Position numbers and translations under genes: made by a program
The notes under the pieces: generated by a model
The model's database searches: none
Seen by the model: the letters and a program-made list of their open reading frames with translations, nothing else
What the model was told of the DNA's origin: nothing
Assembly: GCA_023105745.1 (NCBI GenBank)
Contig: JALGQZ010000006.1
Span: forward strand, 31,635,686-31,699,685
Origin: Austropuccinia psidii
Lineage: Eukaryota; Basidiomycota; Pucciniomycetes; Pucciniales; Sphaerophragmiaceae
DNA length: 64,000 nt
Direction of reading: 5' to 3'
In this document: piece after piece, positions 34,893 to 48,200 of the stretch
How the letters are laid out: each line of letters opens with the position of its first letter
Position numbering within the stretch: the first letter of the stretch is position 1

Positions 34893-36640
34893 TTAAAAAT
34901 AGTAAGAAATATTATTTTTAAGAGAAAAAACGCCAATTTTATTGTTTAGAACTTTATGAGTATAAAACAATAATATTATAAATATTTATTGTTTTACCAA
35001 CAATAAAAATTTATCCAAAAATACTCTACAAGAGATATTTAAGTCTACAAAAGAAATTTCTTCAAGAGCAATTTCAATTGGAATTAATTGAGCAAAGAAC
35101 TGCAAGAAATTAATTAAAGAACAAAGTATTTAAAAAGAATATTAAAGAGAAAACACACCCAAAAGTGACCAGAGTGAATTTGGAAACAAAGTGACAAAGT
35201 TAACGGTGATGAAAGATGCTTTAATTCACTTTTGGGGTGGTTCAGGGGTAAAAATGATTATAAGAGTTACAAACAATGATTATAGTGATTTTTTCCCATG
35301 GTTAAAAGGTTTAAAATGATTTAAAAAAAGGTGGTTTGAATCTTTTATTGATTGGTTTAACAGTGTTTAAACTGATTATAAAAGGAAAAGATTCTAACAT
35401 GAAGAGTAAAGTGGGGCAAAGAAGACATTCTTTTATAGCCATCAATTTTCTTACTCCAAAAGTAAAGTTTACTCTTGTCAGTCGTGAAAAACAGTTTGAC
35501 AACAGAAAAGCCAATTATGGCATCATTGAACCCTGGTTTAGACCAAAAAAGGGCTGGTTTAAGCCATTTTTAGCCATTTTAGACCCTTAAATCAGCCATT
35601 ACTATAGCAATACCTGGTCTAGAGCCTTCAAAAAATGTCATAATGTGTGTAAAAGACGTAGAAACCAGTTAAAACTGTTTTTAATATGATTGTTTTGTCT
35701 TAAGGGTAGTTTTACCCTCTTGGCAACAGCTAAAACTACCCCAGTTGGTATCAAAACCTCATCATCAATTGAGTCCACAGACCCTGTAACTCAGTTCCAG
35801 GCCCAGAGTGATAAAATTTTGCGTGAATTTTGACACCACACTCCTGTCAGCAAGGATCTTGGGGGTCCAGCTCCCCCTTAGAGCTGGAGTTCCTTTTCCC
35901 CCCCAAATTTAATCTTTCCAATTTATTTTTCCTTTAATTCCTCATCATGTATTATGCTTATAATTGACATATGTAATTCAATTGAGTTGTAAAGTTCAAT
36001 ACAGTAATAATTGATACCTCATATTTAAATCAAAGTTCACTTATGTGATACACGCACACATTTTGACATTTCACTTGAATTCAACTGAAAATGCTTTAAT
36101 TCCTCATAACTTCTAAAATATACACAACACCTCAATTTTAACACAAATCTTGGTGATTAACACTAAATGTCATGTGAATCAAATTGAAGTTTTGAGGATT
36201 TTCAATTTCCATACAGAAAATACTAAAAACTTAATTTAAGCTTATTTAGAGTTGGGTTACAAAGTTTTCACCCAGACGTGACCCCACCTCATTTTTTATG
36301 AGGAATCCAATGGTGAAATAATTTCTACATGTCTATTTAGTGGATAAGAAGTTATATCAATTTTTATTTAACTTTTTTCCAAATGGATTTATTTTTTTAC
36401 AATTTTGTTAAAAATTCATTTTTACTTAATTTTTGCAAGTATAAATGTAATTTTATAATTTCAAAATTTAATGTAATTTTATTTTTGAATTGTAATTAAA
36501 TTGTTAATTGTGAATATGATTTTTTATTTATATTTTGATTTTCATTTTAATAATATAAATAAATTTATTTTATTTATATTTATATGTTAATTTTGTATTT
36601 GTGGTCTTTTGGGTATATGAAATTACCTGTAAGGCTCACA
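34893..36640 (-). mobile_element. Family A solo LTR, reverse, truncated, in B1 gag
   Basis: Reverse A LTR lacking its outer 75 or so bases at the 34893 side and complete to CTCACA at 36640. It is followed by 'actggaaagacatgg', which is B gag (compare 53361). It was therefore inserted in B1 gag; a later deletion removed its left end together with the B LTR end, the primer site and the start of gag. TATA box at 35430-35438 (reverse). Confidence 0.87.
35430..35438 (-). promoter_or_regulatory. TATA box of reverse A LTR in B1
   Basis: CTATAAAAG on the minus strand with the usual A LTR flanks. It would direct transcription away from B1 pol. Confidence 0.5.
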
Positions 36641-38530
36641 ACTGGAAAGACATGGATCAAGTTCTTTAGCTCCACCAACTCATCAAAGATTTATTTAAAT
36701 GGAGAATGGAAAAAAAGAGGTTCAACCTGGAATCCCACTGGGCAGAACTTGGGGCAAGTTTCCAGAAGATTTGTCTCAAAGAGATAGACTTCAGAGACGT
36801 TATGGTAATCACCAAAGGTTGAAATCCCACCAGGAAGTTCAGACTCCTGGAGGTGAGGGAAAGCAGGATAAGGGAGAATCAAGTCATCATCCAAGCTATA
36901 GAAGAACAGCTGACCCAGACAGGGCATACTCATCTTCCTTCAGGCTCACAAGGAGTAGGCCAAATCAGATCTTCAGTAGCTTCACACGATTCAGAAACCA
37001 ACAGATCAGTGGAAAAGAGTCACCATTCTTCACAATCCCAGGAAGCTTCCAGGAGATGAAAATGATACTAGGGCAAAGAAAAGACCACCTTCAGCCAGAG
37101 GAAGAGAGCCAGACCCAATGATTCAGAAGCTGGTGGATTTGGTGAAAGAAGGGCACAAGAACCAGAATTAGTTGTGAATACCTTGAGTATCAGTAGTCCC
37201 ATTAATAGAAATATTACCCCCAGTCAGATTCATCATAATGTTGTCACACCTGTGAGTAGCCTCAACAGTGATGCACTGTGGTTACAAATGTCCTGATACT
37301 CTGAGTAAACTCAAAATCAGTTTGCATAACTTGAAGCAAGCCGTGATAGGATCAAAATATTGACAGCCTCCATGGAAAAAATTGTTAAAAGCCTTCAAGA
37401 AGGACATGCTCAATTGAGAAAAGCCTCTGAAGAAACCAAAAGAAGACTTAATCTAGTCTTTGAAGAGCAACACCACAGCAAAAGGGACAGGGATTGTCTG
37501 GATCAAGACATAAACAAACTGTTTGATGTCTACCATAGCATGAAGCCCCAACCACAAGGCCATGTTATGGATAATCCATATCACCAGGATGAAATCAAAC
37601 CAGACGGAATGCTGATGAATAAAGCAATATCTCCATCACAATACAAGGATGGAGATAATATGTCTTATTCAGAGAAGGGAGCCTTAAAACAGCTTCCTGC
37701 GGCCTCAAGCTGACCCAAATTCACTGGAGATGGAGAAAATTATAATATGGAACTGATTGATTATACTTATGGACTCTTCATTGATGTACCAAGCATACCA
37801 GACTACTGGATTACTGCTAGACGTAATACAGAATTCAAAGGACATGCTAGTATATGGTACACAGAAATGAAAGAAATCCATGGCAAAAGAAACTGGCCAT
37901 GGTGGAAGAGTCAAACCATCCAAAAGTACAGCAATGTTACTTGGATATGGCAAAATACTATGTCATTTGAAAATGACAAGTATTCAGTGGAAAAACATCC
38001 ATATGAATGGTGTCTTAGACAGTCTAAAAGATTTAAAGCCATTGATCCTCAAATGAACATTCCGATGAGGAATCACAAACTCCTGACACAAATACCAAGA
38101 GAACTAGAGCATGAAGTAAAATGCAGATGCAACCAAAATTGCACTCTAAATGAGATTGCAAATAATTTACAAGATGTAAGGAAAAGAACTAATATAGGGA
38201 AATACACCCATATAAAAGCAGTAGTTTCAAAGAGAAAAAACCTTTCAGGGTGGAGTTTAAAGACAACCATAGAGAAAGGGTGGAAGGAGTGGAAAAGAAG
38301 AAAAATTCTTGTCAAAATTTTGGTTCAACAAACCACTATGCCAACAACTGTCCAAAGGAAAAGAAAAAAGTCTATGCCATTGAGAAAGTCCCAGAGGAGG
38401 AATCCCCAACAGAGGATTCTGACTCACACTCTATGGGTGATGCCATCAGAGAACAATTTGATGATGACCAAGACCCAAGAGAAGAATTACTAGTGGAATA
38501 CCAAGAGCAGACCCCACTAGAAATCCAAGA
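36641..38530 (+). pseudogene. gag: Element B1 gag (5'-truncated, frameshifted)
   Basis: Gag lacks its first 1.1 kb relative to B2. It reads first in the frame of 36699-37121, then from about 37100 in the next frame with stops in 37290-37350, through a helical stretch 'SLQEGHAQLRKASEE' (37390-37440) and the Gag core 'PDYWITARRNTEFKGHASIWY' region (about 37795-37860). At about 38240 it shifts again. The zinc knuckle at 38310-38351 keeps the first Cys, the His and the last Cys, but the second Cys is Phe (38319-38321). The acidic tail follows to 38537. Three frames are needed, so the gene is dead. Confidence 0.8.
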
Positions 38531-38531
38531 C

Positions 38532-40735
38532 ATATAGTTGGAAGCAGGCCTGCCACAAGATACTGACAACAAATACCTGTGCAAGCACACCCAAGATGCA
38601 CAAACATTCCTGGTTACAACAACCAAAGTAATGGAATACATACATGGAACAGCCACAAAAATGACTGTTTGTATTTACAATGCTCAACATCCATTGATCA
38701 TTGACAGTGGATCACACGGCTCCATAGTGGCCAGAAATTATCTGGACAATCACTTCCCAAACTGGGAAAACCAGCTCTTGCCCACCAAGGCAAACACCTT
38801 CAAGAGTGCATTGGGGAAGTGACTTCCATTGGGACAATTATCAAAGAGATAATTATACCCCATAGGAAAGGTAACATCAGACTCAACCCAGAGTCTGTTG
38901 TGCTTGATGATGCCCACATCCAAGGGCTTTTGTTGGGAACAGATTACCAGAGGATCTATGGCATAGATATTTATAATAGTAAAAACAGGCACATTAACAT
39001 TGGTACCAGCAAGGAAAAGAAACTTTCACTTGATATATACCAAATATCTGCCCAAGACCCTCTTGAAGAACTTCTGAATGAATTCAGAGAGGGACAGTTT
39101 GGCACTACCCTTACCAGTAAACAGAAACTAAGTTTACTAAAACTTCTGAGAAAGAATAGACCAGAATTTGCCATTGGTGAAGAACCATTAGGAAATATTA
39201 GAGTCCATGATATATAGCTATATCTGGATGTGGAAAGAACTTATGCACCCGTGCTCAGGAGACCTGCTTACCCAGCAAGTCCGAAAACCAGGAAGGAAAT
39301 TGAAAAACATATCAATGAACTCCTGGACATAGATGTCATCAGAAAGATTGGACAAGATAAAATAGTGGAAACTATGACTCCTGTCCTGATCACCTTGCAT
39401 GATAGAAAGTCTAGGCTGTGTGGAGATTTCAGAGCTCTGAATAACTACACCAAAGCTGACAGGTACCCTATACCCAGGATACCTCATGCATTAGACAAAA
39501 TGGCAAAAGCCAAATACATAACCAAAATGGATTGTATGAAAGGCTTCCACAAGAATGGAGTTAAACCAAACTCCATGAAATTACTCAGAATCATATTTCA
39601 TATGGGCGTATATGAGTACACCAGGATGCCATTTGGAATCAAGAATGCACCAGCCCACTTCCAAAGGATGATGGACACCGTATTTCAAGAAGTAATATTG
39701 GAAGGCTGGATGGTAGTATATATTGATGACATCATTATATACTCAGAGACATGGGAAGACCATGTGCAATACATAGACAGAGTGCTAAGTAAATGCACAC
39801 CCATAAATCTGAAAATTTAACTTACAAAGTGCAATATTGGCCAACAAGAGCTACTAACTCTAGGACAGAAAGTCTCAGGTTTAGTCTGGAAATTGACCAG
39901 AACAAAGTAGCAGCAGTACTGCAAAAGCCAGTACCAAGAAACATCAAAGAGATGCAATCTTTCCTTGGGTTTTCTAGCTACTATAGAAACCACATCAAAA
40001 GGTTTTCCCACATAACTAGTAGTCTATACAAGTTATGTTCAAAAGATGTAGTTTTTGAAATTACCAAGCGAAGAAGGGATGCATATGAGAGGATGAAATA
40101 TGAACTCACAAATGCACCTGTGCTCATCTTGCCTCACTTTAAACTACCATACAAGCTATACATAGATGAAACATGTAGCCAAGGCTTAGGAGCAGCCCTT
40201 CACCAGAGACAAATTGTGGATGGTGAACCAAGAGAGGGAGTAATATGTTACATCTCTAGGCAACTGAAAGATTCAGAAGCCAGGTATGGGTCCACCCAGA
40301 CTGAATGTCTATGCTTAGTCTGGGCTCTGGGAAACTCCATTATTATTTGGAGAGTGCAGTCTTTGGAGTATACACAGACTGCACAGCCTTGAAGTCTTTA
40401 CTAAACATGAATACTACTAATAGACACATGCTGAGGTGGCAAATGGCCATCCAGGAGTATAGAGGGAATATGACCATCATATACAAAGAGGGTAAAAGTC
40501 ATACCAATGCAGATGGCCTCAGCAGATGGCCACTAGATAATGTCAAAAGCAACCCAGCTTATGACCCTGAAGTAGCAGCCAAAATTCCTATCCATTTGGT
40601 GGAAATAGACAGGAAGAAAAACTTCATATTTTCTGAGTGGGCACCAGAACGTGGTACCCCAGACAGTGTAAACACTGACTCAGAAGGAACAGAAACTCCC
40701 ATATTTGGAATAAGCTCCTCAGAACTGCACAATTA
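38532..40735 (+). pseudogene. Element B1 protease, RT and RNase H (frameshifted)
   Basis: The protease keeps D-S-G at 38703-38711 in 'LIIDSGSHGSIVARNY' and shifts frame at 38818. RT begins with 'YAPVLRRPAYPASPKTRKEI' near 39242 and runs open to 39820 with 'CGDFRALNNYTKADRYPIPRI', 'MPFGIKNAPAHFQRMM' and an intact YIDD at 39719-39730. A frameshift at about 39820 and another at about 40350 split RNase H; its acidic residues are visible in '[17 protein letters not shown]' (Asp 40165), '[10 protein letters not shown]', '[11 protein letters not shown]' and '[10 protein letters not shown]'. The ORF closes at 40736 before integrase. Catalytic residues survive better than the frame. Confidence 0.87.
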
Positions 40736-42300
40736 ATTCTTTACTGCAGTGATGAAGACATATGCCAAACACAAACAATGTGTCATATTTTCGCAGCTCC
40801 TACAACAAAGGTACAGGCGCTCAGAACTGGAATTCCAGTTAGAGGAACCCCGGTTGAGGGCCTATAAGGACAATAGATCTTTCCTTACAGATGGCTTGCT
40901 CTACCATAGAGAGAAACACACTAGTGCACTCACAATAATAGACAGAGATGGTATATCTTGGATCCTGCAGGAATGCCATGAATTCCCCTATATGGGACAC
41001 ATGAGTGAAGACAGGACCAAAGAAAGGGTGGCAAACAATGCTTGGTGGCCCAAATGGGAACAAGAGTTGAGTTAATACATCAACACTTGTGAAAGATGCC
41101 AGAAGGCAAATAGAAAACATGGGAAGAAGTATGTGTTACTTCAACACATAGAAGAACCCAAACACCCATGGGAGACCATCAACATGGACTGGGTTACAGG
41201 ACTTGTCCCAGGAGGAAAATAAAACTTCAATGCCTGCTTAATCATAGTTGATAGGTTCAGAAATAGTATGAGGTGCCTACCATGTCACAAGGAGGACACA
41301 GCAATGGATACTGCTCTGTTATTCTGGAACAACATCATATCTATCTGTGGAGTCCTTAAGATCATCATCAGTGATAGGGACCCAAAGTTCACATCTGAAT
41401 TTTGGACCAACCTCTATGACATGCTGGGTACTAAAATTTCTTACCATCCAACCATCCACAAAGAGATGAATTAGCTGAAAGGATGAGCCAAACAATGGAG
41501 GAGATCCTTAGAAGATTATGTGCCTATGGCATGGAATATAAGGACCATGAAGGTTACACCCATGACTGGGTTACCCTTCTACCAGCATTCCAACTGGTGT
41601 ATAACACAAGTTGGCACTCTACCACAGGAAAAACACCTGCACTGGTAGAGAAAGGGTGGAATGCCCTATTGCCTGTGGATCACCTGAAGAAAAATCTTCT
41701 GACCATCCACCCAACAGCCAAATATTTCCATGAAATGTGGAAGAGGGCTTGTGACACAGCTGCCAAATGCATAGCTGAGGCAAAAGAATATAATAAGCAG
41801 AGGTGTGACAAACCACACATGGAACATGACTTTAAGGAAGGGGACCAAGTGTTAGTGGACACACTTAACTTTAATAATCTCAAAGGAGCCACAAAAATGA
41901 GAGACTCATTTGTAGGGCCCTTCACTATCATTCAATTGATAGGAAGAAATGCAGTGAAAGTCAAAATCACAGAGGAATTTTCCAGGAAACACCCAGTCTT
42001 TCCAGTGAGGTAAGTCAAGCCATACTTCCGGACAGACAAGGATAAATTCCCCTCCAGGAATAAAAACACCACACCACCAGAAATAGTGGAAGTGGAAGAC
42101 TCCCCTGGACCAGTGAAGAATATCATCAAGGCCAGGAAGATCAGACTTAATGATAAGGATCAGAGACAGTACATAGTCAGATGCAATAACCAGACAGCTG
42201 ATAAAGACAAGTGGTTGGAAGAAGATTCCATACCAGATGGGAACATTCATTTAAGGATATTCAGAGCCTCTAGGGGGACTGAAAAGTCTCATAAATTATG
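40736..42300 (+). pseudogene. Element B1 integrase and chromodomain (frameshifted)
   Basis: The HHCC head is near 40975-41110 ('ECHEFPYMGHMSEDRTKER' and 'CERCQKANR'), with a stop at 41073-41075. The first catalytic Asp is 41187-41189 ('NMDWVTG'), the second 41373-41375 ('SDRDPKF') and the Glu 41477-41479 ('AERM'). A net loss of four bases between the last two shifts the frame and shortens the usual 35-residue gap. A stop at 42011-42013 precedes a chromodomain-like tail (about 42110-42290, 'KARKIRLNDKDQRQYIVR' and 'DKWLEEDSIPDG'). The residue after the 'YIVR' strand is Cys, where canonical chromodomains have Trp. Confidence 0.85.
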
Positions 42301-42310
42301 AGCCTTTTTT

Positions 42311-42320
42311 AGAGGGAGGG
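42311..42320 (+). promoter_or_regulatory. Polypurine tract of B1
   Basis: AGAGGGAGGG preceded by a T-run and two bases before the 3' LTR. This is the expected plus-strand priming site. Confidence 0.75.
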
Positions 42321-42322
42321 TA

Positions 42323-43719
42323 TGTCAGCCTGTGATACAAAACCAGAGCACAAGCATGACAGCCAAATACCATAAACCAATGGTAAAGCCAAGATACCAC
42401 CAAAACATGGAGCTGAGCCAAATTAGCTCAAAAGTTATAAAACAAAAGAGGAAACTCAAATATTTCCAAATATACAAGTCCCATAATCATAGGACAAAGA
42501 ATAACAAAGTCATTCCTGCTCAAAGTTGTTGCTGAGCATACACCTTAATTTTCACCTCTAATGTGAAATACAGAGTAAGAGGCTTAACCCCATCAAATTG
42601 GTATTCAAAATGAAGCTCTCAGTAAGGGCTATCAAATGGTACCAGCCAAACTGAGCTAGCACCAGTACTACAGAAGCTATGGCCAAATTCAGGCCAAATA
42701 AGGGTGAATAAAATATTCACCTCTCATCTAACTTCTACAGTTTTAGTACAAGATACCTAAGGTGGGGTCATTTTGGAAAGAGCACAATCAGGGCTATCTT
42801 ATGGTGCCATTAAGTTCCACATATATCATCTAAAACAAAATTCATAAGGCAAACAAGCACAATACAGCTTTTTGCCTAAAACACGCATATATACAAAAAT
42901 CTTGTACAGGGCATAACTTTGCCATATTTAATGATAACCATATCAAATGAGGTACCATTGTTTAGAACACATACAGGGCTACACACTGAGCCAATCTTGA
43001 GGTTGATATCTCAAAAACTGACAACGTTATGGCTGTTTTAAGGTCAAAATCCCAAACTTTGGCCAATACAGCCTTACCATGGGATAATATCCCATAACCA
43101 TGATTATTAGGTGTCAAAACAGACAAAGAAGCTTGTTCTTACTTCAATACTGGGGTCCCATACAGTTTCTGTACAGCATTGTATGCATCATACATGTCAG
43201 AAGAGGGCTGTGTGGTCCCCAGATGAAACTTTTCACCCTGTATTGGTGAAAACTGCCCAGATGTGGTTTTAAAACCAAATCTGAGCCCAATACAGGCTAT
43301 ACAGGCCATTTGAAGACCACAAGCCTGTCCTTGAGAGTAAAAATTCTTCACTTCCTCTACGTGAAAAGGTCTAGCAGCCTTTTCACCCCATTTCAGGATA
43401 AAAGGAGGCCTTTTCACTGCCAGAAAAGGGATCCCTATTCTGCTCTTGAATTCCTCCATAGTATAACTGTCAAAAACAGTTATAATATTGGAAATAATCA
43501 AGTTATACTTTAAATTTAATTATTGCAGCTCTCGTTATAGTAATCCAACTGGTAAGACTGCACCCAGGGCTTTCAACAGTGCTCACAACCACTATATTAT
43601 TATAGTAAAGCCCCTATTATCCTCAAATAAACTTTTTATTTTCCATTGTCACCATGTCAAAGTCATAGTTAAAGATTATAAATACAACTATACACCTTTA
43701 TCATAGACTCAGCCTGACA
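42323..43719 (+). mobile_element. Element B1, 3' LTR (complete)
   Basis: 1397 bp from TGTCAG to CTGACA, perfect six-base inverted ends. It contains the compound hairpin (about 43238-43295) and a TATA-like GGATAAAAGG at 43396-43405 followed by a polyadenylation-rich tail. The following bases CAATT (43720-43724) would be the target duplication, but its partner at the 5' side is lost. Confidence 0.9.
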
Positions 43720-44480
43720 CAATTATTATGTAGTACAATAGACCCTTGACCAACTCTGAAAAGAATTCTCATTCTTTCAAATGATTTACCAAAACCATTT
43801 TAGCTGAGTTTTGATAGAGAAATGGATAACTGAATCAAGATATTCATTTTCTTAAAGCAGAGGGTATTTTGAAAAATGTTATCATACCAAATCATTTGAA
43901 CTAATCCTTCAAAGGATATTTGATTTTTATTTATCAGATGTTAATCTTGTTAAGTTATTAGATGTATATATGTATGGTTATGGGATGAATTTCGGGGGCC
44001 TGATATATCTTTTTGCATAAATTGCATGTAGGAAAATTATTATTTCTTCAATCTGAGAGTCTGTTTTATCTCCCAGCTCCTCAAGATGATATGGTGCCAT
44101 TAGCTCCTCAAAGGGTTTGTTCAGGGTTCTTACCCAGGGAATTTTATTTTGATTAATAGAGGGAAAGGGATGGAAGTGATTTTTGAATTCAATGAGAAAT
44201 GAATTTATGAGATGATAGCTTGGAAAATGTATCAAAAGAGTTCAATTTATGTAGTCAAGGAAATTTGATAGAGAAATCAACCAAATACATGAAAAATTTG
44301 AAAGCAAAAATATATGATTTGATACTCAAATCCCTATTTTTTGGATACCTCAAATCCCATGGTTAATTTGGTGTTGGGTTTGTAAAATTCCAAATATTGA
44401 GTTTGGTATTTTGATAACAACAAATTTGGGATTTAGAATATGGGTTTTGGTAGGTTTGAGATCCTCAAATAATAGTTTGT
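43720..44480. other. Unassigned stretch between B1 and the minisatellite
   Basis: No LTR match. A minus-strand open frame of 85 codons at 43978-44235 has a plausible composition but no motif I know, and the region is not otherwise coding-like. I leave it unassigned. Confidence 0.35.
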
Positions 44481-45210
44481 CTATTATTTTTTATTATTTT
44501 TTATTATTTTTTATTATTTTTTATTATTTTTTATTATTTTTTATTATTTTTTATTATTTTTTATTATTTTTTATTATTTTTTATTATTTTTTATTATTTT
44601 TTATTATTTTTTATTATTTTTTATTATTTTTTATTATTTTTTATTATTTTTTATTATTTTTTATTATTTTTTATTATTTTTTATTATTTTTTATTATTTT
44701 TTATTATTTTTTATTATTTTTTATTATTTTTTATTATTTTTTATTATTTTTTATTATTTTTTATTATTTTTTATTATTTTTTATTATTTTTTATTATTTT
44801 TTATTATTTTTTATTATTTTTTATTATTTTTTATTATTTTTTATTATTTTTTATTATTTTTTATTTTTTTTTATTATTTTTTATTATTTTTTATTATTTT
44901 TTATTATTTTCTATTATTTTTTACTATTTTTTACTATTTTTTATTATTTTTTATTATTTTTTATTATTTTTTATTATTTTTTATTATTTTTTATTATTTT
45001 TTATTATTTTTTATTATTTTTTATTATTTTTTATTATTTTTTATTATTTTTTATTATTTTTTATTATTTTTTATTATTTTTTATTATACCCATTTTTTAT
45101 TATTTTTTATTATTTTTTATTATTTTTTATTATTTTTTATTATCTTTTATTATCTTTTATTATTTTTTATTATTTTTTATTATTTTTTATTATTTTTTAT
45201 TATTTTTTAT
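44481..45210. repeat. 10-bp minisatellite, about 73 units
   Basis: The unit TTATTATTTT repeats head to tail for 730 bp, almost without variation. Variants: an all-T change near 44863, single C substitutions near 44911-44931 and 45143-45153, and a 'cccat' interruption at 45088-45092 that shifts the phase. Each unit gives a six-T run every ten bases. The long open frame across it (44411-45250) results only from the lack of stops in the repeat and is not a gene. Confidence 0.97.
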
Positions 45211-48200
45211 ATATTTTATACATTTCTATAATTCCTTTGAAATATTATAGTTATTTATCAATGAATAACATCTTTTAACATAAAATAACTATTTGTGGAA
45301 TAATCTTACTAGCACTGTTGATATATTGGTAATAAAGGATAATTATAACCAATAATAATAGCTTTTGGGAATATTATTATTATGTAATTCATATCAATAT
45401 CTTATTTTTTATGAATATTTGTATTAATTATAATCTTATTGTCACAAAATTATTCTTCTTATAATCTTAACTTCTTGAGATTATTAGGCTAGCTCTTCCT
45501 AAAAAATAGGAAGAGAAAAATTACAGTAATCCAATTCAGATTAACAACATTATTAGTTTCATGGTAAAATCTTACAATATTATTAGGAAAAATATAGGTA
45601 ACAATACATTATTTTTGAGCTCCAAAAACATGCATAACACTAATTCTAGTTCATATGTAGAATTTTATTTTTCAGAATCCTATTAATTTATTGAAAAAAT
45701 GAAAAAAAACTATACAAATACTTCATGAGGTATTCATGATCATGTGTTGAGTTATTTTCCACTTTAACAGCTCATACACCATGAGAAAAGTGGCTGCACC
45801 TGACAGAAGGTGTTGTCTTTCGAAACTAGTTTGGAACAAATTTAGAATGAGCTTGCATCCATTATCCAAACTATGTTTTACCAGGAACATGAAGGTTTGT
45901 TGATATTCCAATTCATTTCAAGCCCCTAGAATATTACAGAGATTCCCATTTTTTGATTGTATATGATAAATATATATATTATATTATATGAATCATCTTA
46001 GGAAGTTTGGATTGGGACAAAGGCCATTCAACTCTATTTTAATCCTCATGAAGCCATAATATAGTATAGATATTTTTATCTATATGTATCTTAATTTAAA
46101 CAATAATTTCTGTATTTTAATACCATTAATAAGGAAAATTATTGTTCAAATATAAAGTGTGCTTTCATTAAAATCAATTTCTTATTGATTTATAGTACAT
46201 AATAATATTACTCCTTATTTTTTCCATAAGAGTAAGGCTGTCTAGGAGAAGTTCTTCTCCTGAATGAAATACTACACTTACAAATAGTACTTATTTTAAC
46301 TTTGTTGTGTTTCATGAATTCAATTTTAGCTTAATTAAAAAAAAGAAAATAAAATATCCCAAATCTTTTCTTAATGAAATTATTCAAAAAAAGATAAAAT
46401 ATAATGTATATTCTTCATTTTATTGATTATTATTTTATTAAAATGATAATATTTTGATTTTAATCTCATTTTATTATCCTTCTTATCACTAATATGGCTC
46501 ATCAACCTTTTATAAGTAAGGTTCTTTTTTTCCTATCTTGGAACATAAATGATGCCTTCATTTTTTTGTATTCTTATTCTTCTCTTAAAAATTGAAGCAG
46601 AAGGGTATATGAAGAACATCCTGCTACTTGAGAAAACTTTATTTTTTTCTTTAATTTTAAATTTCCAATAATCAAAGGGCCAACTAATGTGAAATATGTG
46701 AATAATTTTTTACATTAGCAGAAATTAAAGACCCCTTCTGTAAAATTGTTTACTATTGTTGACAATTTTACAGTAGCATTCCTTACAGGTGTTCTGCTGT
46801 AGTTTTCAATATACAACCAACAATAAAGTATTTAAATTAGACAAATAAAAATCAAAGAAGCTTCAGACAGATTGAAAAATACAAATCAAAAAAATTTAAC
46901 AATCTCTTGAAATATCTAAAACAACTTAGGAGAGAATTAAAAAGGTGAAGTAGAATAATGAGATAAGCTTTTTTGAAATGAGAAGAAAAATAATTTTCTC
47001 TACTCATTTCCTTTGAAAAGAATGACAAAAGAATTTCAACTACAAGGATAGAAAGTATATGTAACTCAGTTTTCATAATTTTTCTTGTCATTCTTTTTTT
47101 TAGGTATCCTTTGTTCATAATCATTTTAGAAATAAAATTTTTCATTTAATTCTTTGTGGTGTTTTTTAGTTTCTCTTTTCCCTTTAAAAAATCCTAAGTG
47201 GAAATATTCAGTTTTTAAAAAAAATGGGGGATGCAATTATTGGGAATTTATTAATTCAATATCCTACTGAGAATTATAGCTTTAAACTTTAATATTCTGT
47301 TGGACCTTAATAAATAAGGACCAATTACCTCAATATTCAAAGTTATATGTATATATTTTCCCTAAGATTGAGTAGAAAAATATTCAAAAAACCTTATTTA
47401 ATTGTAATACTTTTCAGCTCTAGTTACACTTCAAACTATGAGTATTATATCACTTTTTTAAGGCTCGGAAGCAAATTTATGATTTTAAATTTTGATTTTT
47501 GGAAATTGAATCAGACATAGATTGAAACAAGCTTCTTATTAATGAACTCAATGTGTTCTTAATCCAGTTTATGAAACAGAATACTATTTGTGATTTTTAA
47601 TATTTCCATCAGGATAATGATAATAAATTACCATTCAAAAATTACCAAGATATGTATTAATTCCTTGTTTAATTTCAAATAACTCATATTGAAAATTTGA
47701 AATGTGATTGTGAAAGTTTTTTTAAGTTGGTTGGATATTGATCTGAAGTAATATTTGGATTACTTAAGGCCTACTTCCAAGTAACTTTCAGTTTACTTCT
47801 GTAGCACCCCCTCAAACAATATCAATTTAATGAATATTATATGTTATTACTAAGCCCCAATAGCCAAAATAAAAAAATAGCACCTTTATATTTTATCTTA
47901 TGAATATTCAAGTTATATTAATTTTCGATTCAATCACCTAGACTTTGAATGTAGCTTATGATTACAAAATTACTATTGTTTTGGGTTAAAACAATTTGTC
48001 AAGGGATATTTATCTTCAGAAACTTCTCAGAGCTCTTATAAATGAAATTTGAGAAACAAATTGGGTAAAAACACTTATCCATCCAAATTTGTTTGCTTTA
48101 ATATCACATAGAGTTCATATATGGAAAGATAATTAGATGATAATTTATATGTTCAGAAATGAATATTTCCTAATTCTTTCCACTAATCACTTGATATGTA

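Noticed and set aside
43978..44235. An 85-codon minus-strand open frame
   Set aside because: The composition is acceptable, but I could not recognise a family, and no start context or neighbouring domain supports a gene.
44411..45250. A 279-codon open frame of repeated Phe, Tyr, Leu and Ile
   Set aside because: It is the translation of the 10-bp minisatellite, which has no stop in this frame. It has no coding evidence.
45723..45911. A minus-strand reading faintly like the C-terminal part of a hAT transposase
   Set aside because: The resemblance is a few scattered residues. There is no catalytic motif, no long frame and no terminal repeats.
46852..47145. A 97-codon minus-strand open frame rich in Leu, Phe, Lys and Ile
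   Set aside because: The composition is what AT-rich DNA gives by chance.
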